Both the position numbers and the translations under genes were made by a program. Source: JAZQNF01 sp045641505 (GTDB taxonomy: Bacteria; Bacillota; Clostridia; Lachnospirales; Bianqueaceae). From it: a DNA stretch of 20,359 bases. Below are positions 6,411 through 12,902 of the stretch, piece after piece (the first letter of the stretch is position 1; every line of letters starts with the position of its first letter). The notes beneath the pieces were generated by a model. That model was not told where the DNA came from. It made no database searches and was given only the letters and a program-made list of their open reading frames with translations. Location of the stretch: positions 1-20,359 of the forward strand of contig JAZUHB010000030.1 of the NCBI GenBank assembly GCA_045641505.1, read 5' to 3'.

Positions 6411-7751
6411 TTACTCGCCCTTGACCCGGCGGATCAGATCCTCGACGGTCCGGTGGAACTCGCCGGTCTTGTCGAGGTCCAGGTCATCCTCGATTTTGCT
6501 GACGCCGTGGATGACGGTGGTGTGGTCGCGGCCGCCGAAGTACTTGCCGATCTCCTCGAGGGGTTCCTCGGTCATCTTGCGGCAGAGGTACATCGCGATC
6601 TGGCGGGGATAGGCGATCTCGCGCGGCTTCTTCTTGGAGATCATGTCGGCCTGCGTCAGATTGTAGCGCTCGCAGACGACGTTGATGATGCGCGGGATGG
6701 TGACGGTCTCCTGCTCCTCGTCGACGAAGTAGTCCTTCAGGGCCTCCTGCGTCATCTCGATGTCGATCTCGCGGTCCGGATAGAGGTTGCGGTAGGCGTT
6801 CACGCGGGTGAGCGCGCCCTCGAGCTCGCGGATGTTCGAGGAGATGTTCTTCGCGATGTAGGCGAGGACGGAGATGTCCACGGGGATGCTGTTGTTTTCG
6901 GCCTTCTTCTGCAGGATGGCGACGCGGGTCTCATAATCCGGCGGCTTGATGTCGGCGATCATGCCCCACTTGAAGCGGGAGCGGATCCGGTCCTCCAGCT
7001 GCTCGATCTCCTCGGGCGGACGGTCGCCGGAGATGACGATCTGCTTGTTGGCCTCGTAGAGCGTGTTGAAGGTGTGGAAGAACTCGACCTGGGTGGCCTC
7101 GCCGCCGCTGAGGAACTGGATGTCGTCGATCAGCAGCACGTCGATCTTGCGGTACTTCTCCTTGAACGAGTTCGTGGATTTGGTGCTGATCGCGTTGATC
7201 AGCTCGTTCATGAAGGTCTCGGAGGAGATGTAGAGCACCTTTTTGGTCGGATCGTTCTCGAGGATCTGATGGCCGATGGACTGCATCAGGTGCGTCTTGC
7301 CCAGGCCCGGCGGGCCCCAGATGTAGAGGGGATTGTAGGTGTTGCCGGGGTAGTCGGCGACGGCGACGGCCGAGGCGTAGGCCAGACGGTTCGTCGCGCC
7401 GGAGACGAAGTTCTGGAAGGTGTAGCGGGGGTTCAGGCCGCTCTTCTTCGCCAGCTCGTTGATCTCCTTATCCTTGGCCCGGTTCGGATCGTCGAAGTTG
7501 ATGCTGTCCTTCTCGACGACCTTGAAGTTGAGCTCCTGGAAGCCGAGGGCCTGGAGGCAGAAGATCACGTCGTTATAATAACGGTTGTTGATCACCTCGC
7601 GGGCCACGTTCTGATCGGTCTCGATGATCAGGACCCCGTCCTCGACACAAAGCGCCTTGAGGTCCGCGAAAAAAGTGTCGTAGGTGACCTGCGACAGGCG
7701 GCTCTCCAGCATCAGCTTTACGTCATGCAAAATCGATTTCGCGTCGTACAT
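6411..7751 (-). CDS. dnaA: Chromosomal replication initiator DnaA
   Basis: The AAA+ ATPase that binds DnaA boxes and opens oriC. The 446 residues carry all four domains: N-terminal helicase-loader interaction domain (about 1-80), short linker, AAA+ core with Walker A GPPGLGKTH (146-154) and Walker B VLLIDDIQF, and the C-terminal helix-turn-helix with the signature GGRDHTTVIHG. ATG 7751 has GGGAGA a short distance upstream. Transcription is leftward through the origin into dnaN. A candidate promoter (7782-7810) lies under a palindrome of DnaA boxes, which suggests autoregulation. The gene ends with four consecutive in-frame stop codons (TAA TAG TAA TAG, 6413 down to 6402). Confidence 0.98.
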   Translation of the reverse strand: MYDAKSILHDVKLMLESRLSQVTYDTFFADLKALCVEDGVLIIETDQNVAREVINNRYYNDVIFCLQALGFQELNFKVVEKDSINFDDPNRAKDKEINELAKKSGLNPRYTFQNFVSGATNRLAYASAVAVADYPGNTYNPLYIWGPPGLGKTHLMQSIGHQILENDPTKKVLYISSETFMNELINAISTKSTNSFKEKYRKIDVLLIDDIQFLSGGEATQVEFFHTFNTLYEANKQIVISGDRPPEEIEQLEDRIRSRFKWGMIADIKPPDYETRVAILQKKAENNSIPVDISVLAYIAKNISSNIRELEGALTRVNAYRNLYPDREIDIEMTQEALKDYFVDEEQETVTIPRIINVVCERYNLTQADMISKKKPREIAYPRQIAMYLCRKMTEEPLEEIGKYFGGRDHTTVIHGVSKIEDDLDLDKTGEFHRTVEDLIRRVKGE

Positions 7752-7781
7752 TTTCGTTCTCCCATAAATGTGTGGACTTTT

Positions 7782-7810
7782 ATATTATCAAAAAAAATTG
7801 TGGATATCAA
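7782..7810 (-). promoter_or_regulatory. Candidate dnaA promoter
   Basis: On the minus strand TTGATA (7810-7805) and TAATAT (7787-7782) are separated by 17 bp and would start transcription about 24 nt before the dnaA ATG. The -35 overlaps one arm of the DnaA-box palindrome. The -10 hexamer matches only 4 of 6 consensus bases. Confidence 0.5.
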
Positions 7811-7839
7811 TAAAAACTTTCAAAGTTATCCACAATTTT
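7794..7839. promoter_or_regulatory. Head-to-head DnaA-box palindrome between dnaA and rpmH (second oriC part)
   Basis: AAAATTGTGGATA (7794-7806) and TATCCACAATTTT (7827-7839) are perfect 13-bp inverted repeats 20 bp apart. The right arm contains the perfect DnaA box TTATCCACA (7826-7834). The left arm contains TGTGGATAT (7799-7807), one base off. Boxes upstream of dnaA form the second cluster of bipartite origins in B. subtilis. Here they also cover the dnaA -35. Confidence 0.82.
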
Positions 7840-7863
7840 CTCGGAAAAAGGATGAAAAAATTC

Positions 7864-7892
7864 TTGACGAAAAAAGCGAGGGCCCATATAAT
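7864..7892 (+). promoter_or_regulatory. Sigma-A type promoter of rpmH
   Basis: TTGACG (7864-7869), a 17-bp spacer and a perfect TATAAT (7887-7892). The predicted start near 7899 leaves a leader of under 30 nt with AAGGAGGTG before the rpmH ATG. This is the clearest promoter in the window and faces away from the dnaA promoter. Confidence 0.88.
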
Positions 7893-7926
7893 GGGAAGGT
7901 GCTCTATTTGAAGGAGGTGTAACCAA

Positions 7927-8067
7927 ATGAATCTTTGCATTACTCTGAATCCGAAGACCAAGCAACGCAAGAGAGAGCATGGTTTCCGCAAGAGAATGGC
8001 TACTGCCAACGGCAGAAAGGTACTGGCCAGAAGAAGACAGAAGGGCAGAAAAGTACTGAGCGCTTGA
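7927..8067 (+). CDS. rpmH: 50S ribosomal protein L34
   Basis: A 46-residue basic protein of the large ribosomal subunit. From residue 13 it is textbook L34 (QRKREHGFRKRM, then ATANGRKVLARRR and KGRKVLSA at the end). The first eight residues, MNLCITLN, are not: the family usually begins M-K-R-T-[YF]-Q-P in a 44-residue protein, so this copy lacks the early Lys-Arg and is two residues longer. The ATG has an excellent AAGGAGG at normal distance and an in-frame TGA seven codons upstream, so no other start is possible in this frame. It sits beside the origin and is followed by a hairpin and rnpA, the usual Bacillota order. Confidence 0.95.
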   Translation: MNLCITLNPKTKQRKREHGFRKRMATANGRKVLARRRQKGRKVLSA

Positions 8068-8079
8068 TGCTGACTTAAG

Positions 8080-8114
8080 ACCACAGTGCCGGTTTTGGGA
8101 CTGTGGTTCTTTTC
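8080..8114 (+). terminator. Hairpin between rpmH and rnpA, terminator or attenuator
   Basis: ACCACAGT (8080-8087) pairs with ACTGTGGT (8100-8107), and CC/GG pairs extend the stem inward past one mismatch. The stem is followed by TCTTTTCTTCTT. It lies 12 bp after the rpmH stop and before the rnpA ribosome binding site. It may lower rnpA expression relative to rpmH or mark an RNA processing point. Confidence 0.6.
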
Positions 8115-8130
8115 TTCTTCGGAGGTTTTC

Positions 8131-8469
8131 ATGGTAAACGGAATGTCGAATCCGGAGATCCGCCTCGTATACGAGGAGGGGCGCTCCGCGGCCTGCCGGG
8201 ACTTCGTCCTGTACGCGCGGCCGAACGGGCGTTCCGAAAACCGTTTGGCGGTCTCCGTCAGCAAGAAGGTGGGCAACAGTGTTGTCCGCCACCGGGTGAA
8301 GCGCATCATCCGTGAAGCGTTCCGCCTGAATCAAACACAATTGGCACAGGGTCACGACTACGTGGCGATCGCAAGAGCGTCTTCCGTCGAAAAAAAGAGC
8401 ACCGACATGGAAAAATCGCTCCTCTACGTCTGCCGCAAGCTCGGACTTTGTCCGCCCCGAGACGCTTGA
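8131..8469 (+). CDS. rnpA: Ribonuclease P protein component
   Basis: The small basic protein that helps the RNase P RNA cleave tRNA 5' leaders. The diagnostic block is VGNSVVRHRVKRIIREAFR, matching the family RNR motif region, and the strand FVLYARPN precedes it. I chose ATG 8131: GGAGG lies 5 nt upstream, giving 112 residues. A GTG at 8086 is in frame but would start inside the preceding hairpin and add residues unlike the family. The extreme N-terminus is short, so part of the usual leader-binding aromatic region (F-x3-[VI][FY]) is reduced to EIRLVY. It lies between rpmH and yidC; the small gene yidD often found after rnpA is absent. Confidence 0.93.
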   Translation: MVNGMSNPEIRLVYEEGRSAACRDFVLYARPNGRSENRLAVSVSKKVGNSVVRHRVKRIIREAFRLNQTQLAQGHDYVAIARASSVEKKSTDMEKSLLYVCRKLGLCPPRDA

Positions 8470-8570
8470 AACAGCAAGCGCCCGTTTTTACGTAGGAAAA
8501 CGCAGCACCGGTGATCTGCAGGCCGCGGCCGTTCGCGCCGTCTGCCTTATTTTCGGAATCAGATAAAAAA

Positions 8571-8599
8571 GTACCCCGCGTTTTCCTCCAATAGGGTAC
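8571..8599 (+). promoter_or_regulatory. Small hairpin just before the yidC ribosome binding site
   Basis: GTACCC (8571-8576) and GGGTAC (8594-8599) form a perfect 6-bp stem with a 17-nt loop that ends 1 nt before AGAGGAG (8601-8607). It could affect yidC translation. The rest of the 145-bp rnpA-yidC gap holds nothing I can identify and no yidD. Confidence 0.35.
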
Positions 8600-8614
8600 G
8601 AGAGGAGTATCCCC

Positions 8615-9868
8615 ATGCATTATGCCATTCTGGCAAAAACGACCAGCTGGATTCTGAAGCCCCTGGCCTGGGTGCTCAGCTTCGCGATTAACGGCATCTA
8701 CTATGTCGTCAGTCTGTTGACGCAGCCCCAGTCCATCGCCCTCACCATCTTCCTGATGACTCTGTTCATCCGGCTTCTGATGACTCCGCTCACTGTGAAG
8801 CAGCAGAAGTCCTCCCGGAAGATGCAGCGTCTGCAGCCCCAGCAGCAGGCCATCACCGAGAAGTACAAGAACAAGACCGATCCCGAAGCGCAGCAGAAAA
8901 TGCAGGAAGAGATCAACAAGCTCTATCAGGACAACCAGACCAGTCCCTTCGCGGGCTGCCTGCCGCTCCTGATCCAGATGCCCATCCTGTTCGCGCTGTA
9001 CGAGATCCTGCGGAACATCCCCTTCTACGTCAACCAGATCTCCGCGATCTATGACACGATGGTGGGTGAGGCGCAGGCAGTCGGCGGCATCACCGACATC
9101 CTGAAAATGGATGTGTTCGCGACCGCCGTCCGCGGCATCAAGAACTGGGACGCCGCGACCGCCGACGGTGTGAAGGATTTCCTGTATCACCTGACCGGCG
9201 ACCAGTGGACGAAGTTCTTCGAGCTTACCAAGCTGGACGCGAATTCCGTGTTCTACGAGAACTATCTGGTGCAGAAGAGCATCCACACCCTGGGCGGCGG
9301 GTTCTTCACCTGGAACCTGACCGGAATGCCCAGCATCCAGAAGCTGAGCGTCGACTGGATCATGCCGATCCTGGCCGCGGCCCTGACCCTGGCCAGCTCG
9401 CTGATCATGGACGCGAAAAACAAGAAGCGCAGCCGCGCCATCAACCCCAACTACAAAGAGGATGAGACCCAGAAATCCACCAAGATCATGCTGTACATTT
9501 CGCCCATCATGATCCTGTTCTTCGGTTTCCAGGTGCCCATCGGCCTCTGCTTCTACTGGATCGTCTCCAGCCTCCTCGCGATCGTTTCGCAGGAGATCGT
9601 GGATGCGTATCTGGATAAGCAGGAGTATAAGGAAGCGCTGGCAAAGCGCGCCGCCTACCAGGAAAAGCAGGAGCTCAACCGCGCGATGTACGGTAAGAAC
9701 GCCGGCTTCAATTCCGCCTGGGAGGCCGCCAACAAGACCAACAAGAGCAGTATGGCCGGCAACAAGGCGACCCCTGCGAAAAAGAAGGACGAAGTAGAAG
9801 AAGCGATCGAGGAGGCCAAGACCTCGGTGGCCGCAGTACCGGAGGACGTACGTGATGAACTCAATTGA
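8615..9868 (+). CDS. yidC: Membrane protein insertase YidC (Oxa1 family)
   Basis: Inserts and folds inner-membrane proteins, alone or with SecYEG. Family signals: the membrane segment LTIFLMTLFIRLLMTP with the conserved groove arginine, the cytosolic coiled hairpin rich in Gln/Lys (QKSSRKMQRLQPQQQAI and following), FAGCLPLLIQMPILFALY, and the late segments IMPILAAALTLASSLIM and PIMILFFGFQVPIGLCFYW. Length is 417 aa, well above the roughly 260 of B. subtilis SpoIIIJ. The excess is an extracytoplasmic insert of about 100 residues after FALYEILRN and a charged C-terminal tail. There is no lipobox cysteine at the N-terminus. ATG 8615 follows AGAGGAG at 7 nt. The 3' end overlaps jag by 14 bp. Confidence 0.96.
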   Translation: MHYAILAKTTSWILKPLAWVLSFAINGIYYVVSLLTQPQSIALTIFLMTLFIRLLMTPLTVKQQKSSRKMQRLQPQQQAITEKYKNKTDPEAQQKMQEEINKLYQDNQTSPFAGCLPLLIQMPILFALYEILRNIPFYVNQISAIYDTMVGEAQAVGGITDILKMDVFATAVRGIKNWDAATADGVKDFLYHLTGDQWTKFFELTKLDANSVFYENYLVQKSIHTLGGGFFTWNLTGMPSIQKLSVDWIMPILAAALTLASSLIMDAKNKKRSRAINPNYKEDETQKSTKIMLYISPIMILFFGFQVPIGLCFYWIVSSLLAIVSQEIVDAYLDKQEYKEALAKRAAYQEKQELNRAMYGKNAGFNSAWEAANKTNKSSMAGNKATPAKKKDEVEEAIEEAKTSVAAVPEDVRDELN

Positions 9869-11021
9869 AGTTAGTGCCAAGACGCTGGACGAGGCAAAGA
9901 CCGAGGCGCTGATCCGTCTCGGCGCGCCCAGCGACCGTGTAAAGATCGAAGTGCTCGAAGAGGGCACCAAGGGCCTGCTCGGCCTGTTCGGCAAGGACGC
10001 GAAGATCCGCGCCACCCTGCTCGAAGAGGACGAGATGCCCGCTGAGAAGCCCGCGAAGGCCGAGGGCCAGACCAAGGACAAGGGCGGCAAAAAGGTGAAG
10101 GCGAACGCCGACGCGCCCGCCGCTGCCGAGAAGACCTCTGAGAAGACCGCCGAGAAGACCGACGCCAAGGCCGAGAAGAACACCAAGGCCGGCAAGGGCG
10201 AGAAGCCCGCGAAGGCCGCGAAGAGCGACGCGAACAAGGCCGCCAAGGCTGAGAAGGGCGCCGAGAAGGCCGCCGCCGAGAAGGCAGAGCCCGCGAAGGT
10301 CGAGCTGCCCCCCATCGAGCCCAAGGAATTCGTGACCGCCACCGGCGAGAAGGTCACCGTGGACGATTCTCTCGAGAAGCGCATCCGCGAGGCCAACGCC
10401 CGCGCGGAGAAGTCCGGCGCCTCCCGCAAGGAAGGCGGCAAGCGTGACGGCAAGCGCCGCGACGACCGCCGGGAGTCCGCTCCCAAGGCCGAGCCCGTCG
10501 CCCCCGTCTGCTACCCCATCCCCGCCGACGCGGAAGAGGTCCAGGAGCAGCTCAAGAAGTTCCTCGCCGAAGTGCTCGGCGCGATGGGCATCAACGCTGT
10601 CATGACCACCTCCTTCTCCGATGAAGGCATCCTCGAGGTCGACATCGAGTCCGCCGATCCCGTGGAAGAGGGCGCCGACAGCGGCATGGGCGTGATCATC
10701 GGCAAGCGCGGCAACACCCTGGATTCCCTGCAGTATCTCGCCACCCTCGTGATCAACAAGGGCCGCAACGACCATCTGCACATCAAGCTGGACACCGAGG
10801 GCTACCGCAAGCGCCGTCAGGAGACGCTCGAGAATCTGGCCATGAATACGGCGCGCAAGGTCCGCAAGTCCGGCCGCCGCATCATGCTCGATCCCATGAA
10901 TCCCTACGAGCGCCGCATCATCCACTCCGCGCTGCAGAACGAGCGCGGCATCGAGACCTACAGCGAGGGCGAGGAGCCTTACCGCAAGGTCATCATCGCG
11001 CCTACCCGGAATTACAAGTAA
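9855..11021 (+). CDS. jag: Jag/KhpB RNA-binding protein with a long charged linker
   Basis: A KH/R3H RNA-binding protein; in Gram-positive bacteria KhpB (Jag, EloR) works with KhpA and affects cell elongation and division. Domains: Jag_N (about 1-58, IEVSAKTLDEA and GTKGLLGLFG), then a linker of roughly 160 residues very rich in Ala, Lys and Glu, then a KH domain with the GxxG loop IIGKRGNTLDSLQYL, then R3H (NTARKVRKSGRRIMLDPMN, ERRIIHSAL). Total 388 aa is much longer than the roughly 210 of B. subtilis Jag because of the linker. ATG 9855 gives the family start MNSIEVS; GTG 9852 is an equally placed alternative behind GGAGG (9841-9845). The start lies inside yidC, so the pair is translationally coupled. 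Confidence 0.93.
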   Translation: MNSIEVSAKTLDEAKTEALIRLGAPSDRVKIEVLEEGTKGLLGLFGKDAKIRATLLEEDEMPAEKPAKAEGQTKDKGGKKVKANADAPAAAEKTSEKTAEKTDAKAEKNTKAGKGEKPAKAAKSDANKAAKAEKGAEKAAAEKAEPAKVELPPIEPKEFVTATGEKVTVDDSLEKRIREANARAEKSGASRKEGGKRDGKRRDDRRESAPKAEPVAPVCYPIPADAEEVQEQLKKFLAEVLGAMGINAVMTTSFSDEGILEVDIESADPVEEGADSGMGVIIGKRGNTLDSLQYLATLVINKGRNDHLHIKLDTEGYRKRRQETLENLAMNTARKVRKSGRRIMLDPMNPYERRIIHSALQNERGIETYSEGEEPYRKVIIAPTRNYK

Positions 11022-11045
11022 GGGAATTGCGGGTTTTGCGCAGGA

Positions 11046-11104
11046 GAATGCGGCTGCGAGTAAGCTGACGAGTTTCGTTTGCGTGAATGCGGCTGCGAGT
11101 AAGC
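11046..11104. repeat. 20-bp perfect direct repeat in the mnmE leader
   Basis: GAATGCGGCTGCGAGTAAGC occurs at 11046-11065 and 11085-11104, a period of 39 bp. TTTGCG precedes both copies, and a degenerate third start (TTTTGCACGAGAA) follows. It lies just after the jag stop. Confidence 0.8.
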
Positions 11105-11129
11105 AACTGATTTTTTGCACGAGAAAATG

Positions 11130-11187
11130 TCCCCGCTCAGGTCCGAGGATTTTACGCCCGAACTTGGGCGGGGATGTTGCTTTTTTG
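11130..11187 (+). terminator. Terminator or attenuator with two exclusive stems before mnmE
   Basis: TCCCCGC (11130-11136) can pair with GCGGGGA (11168-11174). CGCCC (11155-11159) can instead pair with GGGCG (11166-11170) around the loop GAACTT. The two stems share bases and exclude each other. TTGCTTTTTTGG follows at 11177-11188. This looks like a terminator after jag, or an attenuator controlling mnmE. Confidence 0.5.
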
Positions 11188-11224
11188 GAGGTCCGCCGGA
11201 AGGGCGGATCATTTGAGGAAAAAA

Positions 11225-12802
11225 ATGAATTTCCGTGAAGATAAGACGATCGTGGCGCTGTCGTCCGCGCCCGGCATCTCCGGCATCGCCGTGCTTCGCA
11301 TGAGCGGCGCCCAGGCCGGGCCGATCGCCGCCTCGGTCTTCCGTGAGCCAAGGGCAAAGTGTCCCTTCTACACAGGCCCCTCGCACACCATCCACTACGG
11401 ATGGATCGTGGACCCCGCCGGCGAGCGCGTCGACGAGGTGCTTTTGATGTGGATGAAGGGTCCGGGCACCTACACCGGCGAGGACACGGTCGAGATCAAC
11501 TGCCACGGTGGTCCCTACGTGAGCCGCCGCGTGATGGAGACGCTGGTCCAGGCGGGCGCTGAGCTCGCGGAGCCCGGCGAGTACTCCCGCCGCGCCTATC
11601 TCAACGGAAAGATGGACCTGACCAAGGCCGAAGCCGTGATGGACCTGATCTCCTCGGAGACCGAACTGTCCCGCCGCGCTTCGGTGAGCCAGCTCCGCGG
11701 CAGCCTCTTCGAGAAGACGGAGAAGCTCCGCGCGCGCCTGCTCGACCTCCTCACCGAGACGGAGGTCAACATCGATTACCCCGAATATGACGTGCCCGAG
11801 GTCTCCTCGGAGCGCCTGCTCCGCGTCTGCGGGGAGGTCGCCGACGAGGCCCGGCAGCTTTATCATACCGCAGAGGCCGGACGCGTGCTCCGCAGCGGCA
11901 TCCGCACCGCGATCGTCGGCGCGCCGAACGTGGGCAAGTCCAGCCTGCTGAACCTGCTCTCCGGCACCGACCGCGCGATCGTCACCGACATCCCCGGCAC
12001 CACCCGCGACACTCTGGAGGAGACGGTCGACCTGGACGGCGTCCCGCTCCGGATCACCGACACCGCCGGCATCCGCGAGACCTCCGACACGGTGGAGCGC
12101 CTCGGCGTCGAGCGTGCCCGCCGCGTCCTCGGCGAGAGCGATCTGGTGCTCCTCGTGGTCGACGCCTCGCGCCCCGTCACGGAGGAGGACGACGAGTTGC
12201 TCCGAGCGGTCGCGGGGACGGGAGAGCTGCTCCGGACGGTCGCTGGGACGGGCGAGCAGTTCCGGACGGTCATGGGTGCGGGCGAAATTTCCGCCGACGG
12301 CGGGAAGCCCGCGCCGGTTCGTTCCTGCGGGAAGACGTTTCTCGTTCTTCTCAATAAATCCGACGCGGCGATGTTTGGGCCGGAAGAGCTTGCATCCCGC
12401 TGGGAGAAGATCGTGCCCGGGATCCGCGGCGAGAACCGAAGCTCCGACGGCGCTGTTGCAGGCGACAGTCGCCCCGGCCGCGGCGGCCGCATCATCCGCT
12501 TCTCGGCAAAGACCGGTGAAGGACGCGACGAGCTTTCCGCGCGGATCAAGGAGCTGTTCCTCGGCGGCATCGTCCTGAATGACCACACGCCCCTCATCAC
12601 GAATCTGCGTCAGAAGCAGGCGCTCGCGAAGGCCATCGAGGCGTTGGAGCGCGTCGCGGAGGGCGGCCGGGCCGGCTTCGAGCTGGACCTCCTGGCCATC
12701 GATTTGCACGAGGCGTACGACGCGCTCGGCGAGATCTCCGGCCACAGCGTGGACACGGACCTGACCGACGCGGTGTTCAGCCGCTTCTGCCTGGGCAAGT
12801 AA
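11225..12802 (+). CDS. mnmE: tRNA modification GTPase MnmE, with an enlarged G domain
   Basis: With MnmG it installs the (carboxymethyl)aminomethyl group on U34 of tRNAs read in two-codon boxes. The folate-binding N-terminal domain begins NFREDKTIVALSSAPG. G motifs: GAPNVGKSS (G1, residue 232 on), GTTRD (G2), DTAGI (G3), NKSD (G4, residue 377) and SAKTG (G5). The protein ends FCLGK with the conserved cysteine motif. Length is 525 aa against about 455-465 usually. The extra residues lie between G3 and G4 (three 10-residue repeats at 325-354 and a Gly/Pro-rich piece) and between G4 and G5. ATG 11225 has GAGG 6 nt upstream; the longer in-frame start at 11174 lies inside the upstream hairpin and is unlikely. 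Confidence 0.95.
   Translation: MNFREDKTIVALSSAPGISGIAVLRMSGAQAGPIAASVFREPRAKCPFYTGPSHTIHYGWIVDPAGERVDEVLLMWMKGPGTYTGEDTVEINCHGGPYVSRRVMETLVQAGAELAEPGEYSRRAYLNGKMDLTKAEAVMDLISSETELSRRASVSQLRGSLFEKTEKLRARLLDLLTETEVNIDYPEYDVPEVSSERLLRVCGEVADEARQLYHTAEAGRVLRSGIRTAIVGAPNVGKSSLLNLLSGTDRAIVTDIPGTTRDTLEETVDLDGVPLRITDTAGIRETSDTVERLGVERARRVLGESDLVLLVVDASRPVTEEDDELLRAVAGTGELLRTVAGTGEQFRTVMGAGEISADGGKPAPVRSCGKTFLVLLNKSDAAMFGPEELASRWEKIVPGIRGENRSSDGAVAGDSRPGRGGRIIRFSAKTGEGRDELSARIKELFLGGIVLNDHTPLITNLRQKQALAKAIEALERVAEGGRAGFELDLLAIDLHEAYDALGEISGHSVDTDLTDAVFSRFCLGK
12197..12286 (+). repeat. Three tandem 30-bp repeats inside mnmE
   Basis: Copies at 12197-12226, 12227-12256 and 12257-12286 encode LLRAVAGTGE, LLRTVAGTGE and QFRTVMGAGE. 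The unit is a multiple of three, so the frame is kept. This is an in-frame expansion in the G domain. Confidence 0.88.
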
Positions 12803-12869
12803 ATAGGAAAGAATGACGCGGGCGGGATGCCTGTCCATAGGCGATGGGAGGTTACCCCTGTGCAGACGC

Positions 12870-12881
12870 TTAATATATTAA
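12870..12881. promoter_or_regulatory. AT palindrome upstream of mnmG
   Basis: TTAATATATTAA is a perfect 12-bp palindrome 21 bp before the mnmG start and just ahead of its AGAAGG. It may be part of a promoter (-10-like) or an operator. No matching -35 is convincing. Confidence 0.35.
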
Positions 12882-12902
12882 CTGTATAGAAGGTTGATGT
12901 TC

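Noticed and set aside
6249..7922. Plus-strand open frame of about 557 codons across oriC and opposite dnaA
   Set aside because: It runs through the origin and the antisense of dnaA. The composition (Asp/Val/Leu/Ala) is typical of a shadow frame, and it has no sensible ribosome binding site.
8483..8502. CGTTTT/AAAACG hairpin after rnpA as a terminator
   Set aside because: The stem is short and AT-rich with no T-run after it; too weak to call.
8306..10486. Very long minus-strand open frame opposite rnpA, yidC and jag (about 726 codons)
   Set aside because: It is the antisense frame of three well-identified genes in GC-rich DNA. The protein is low-complexity Ser/Ala/Phe and Leu/Val/Asp runs with no family signature.
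11046..11104. Direct repeats as a possible CRISPR array
   Set aside because: Only two copies, a 19-bp spacer, no cas genes, and the repeat has no CRISPR-like dyad.
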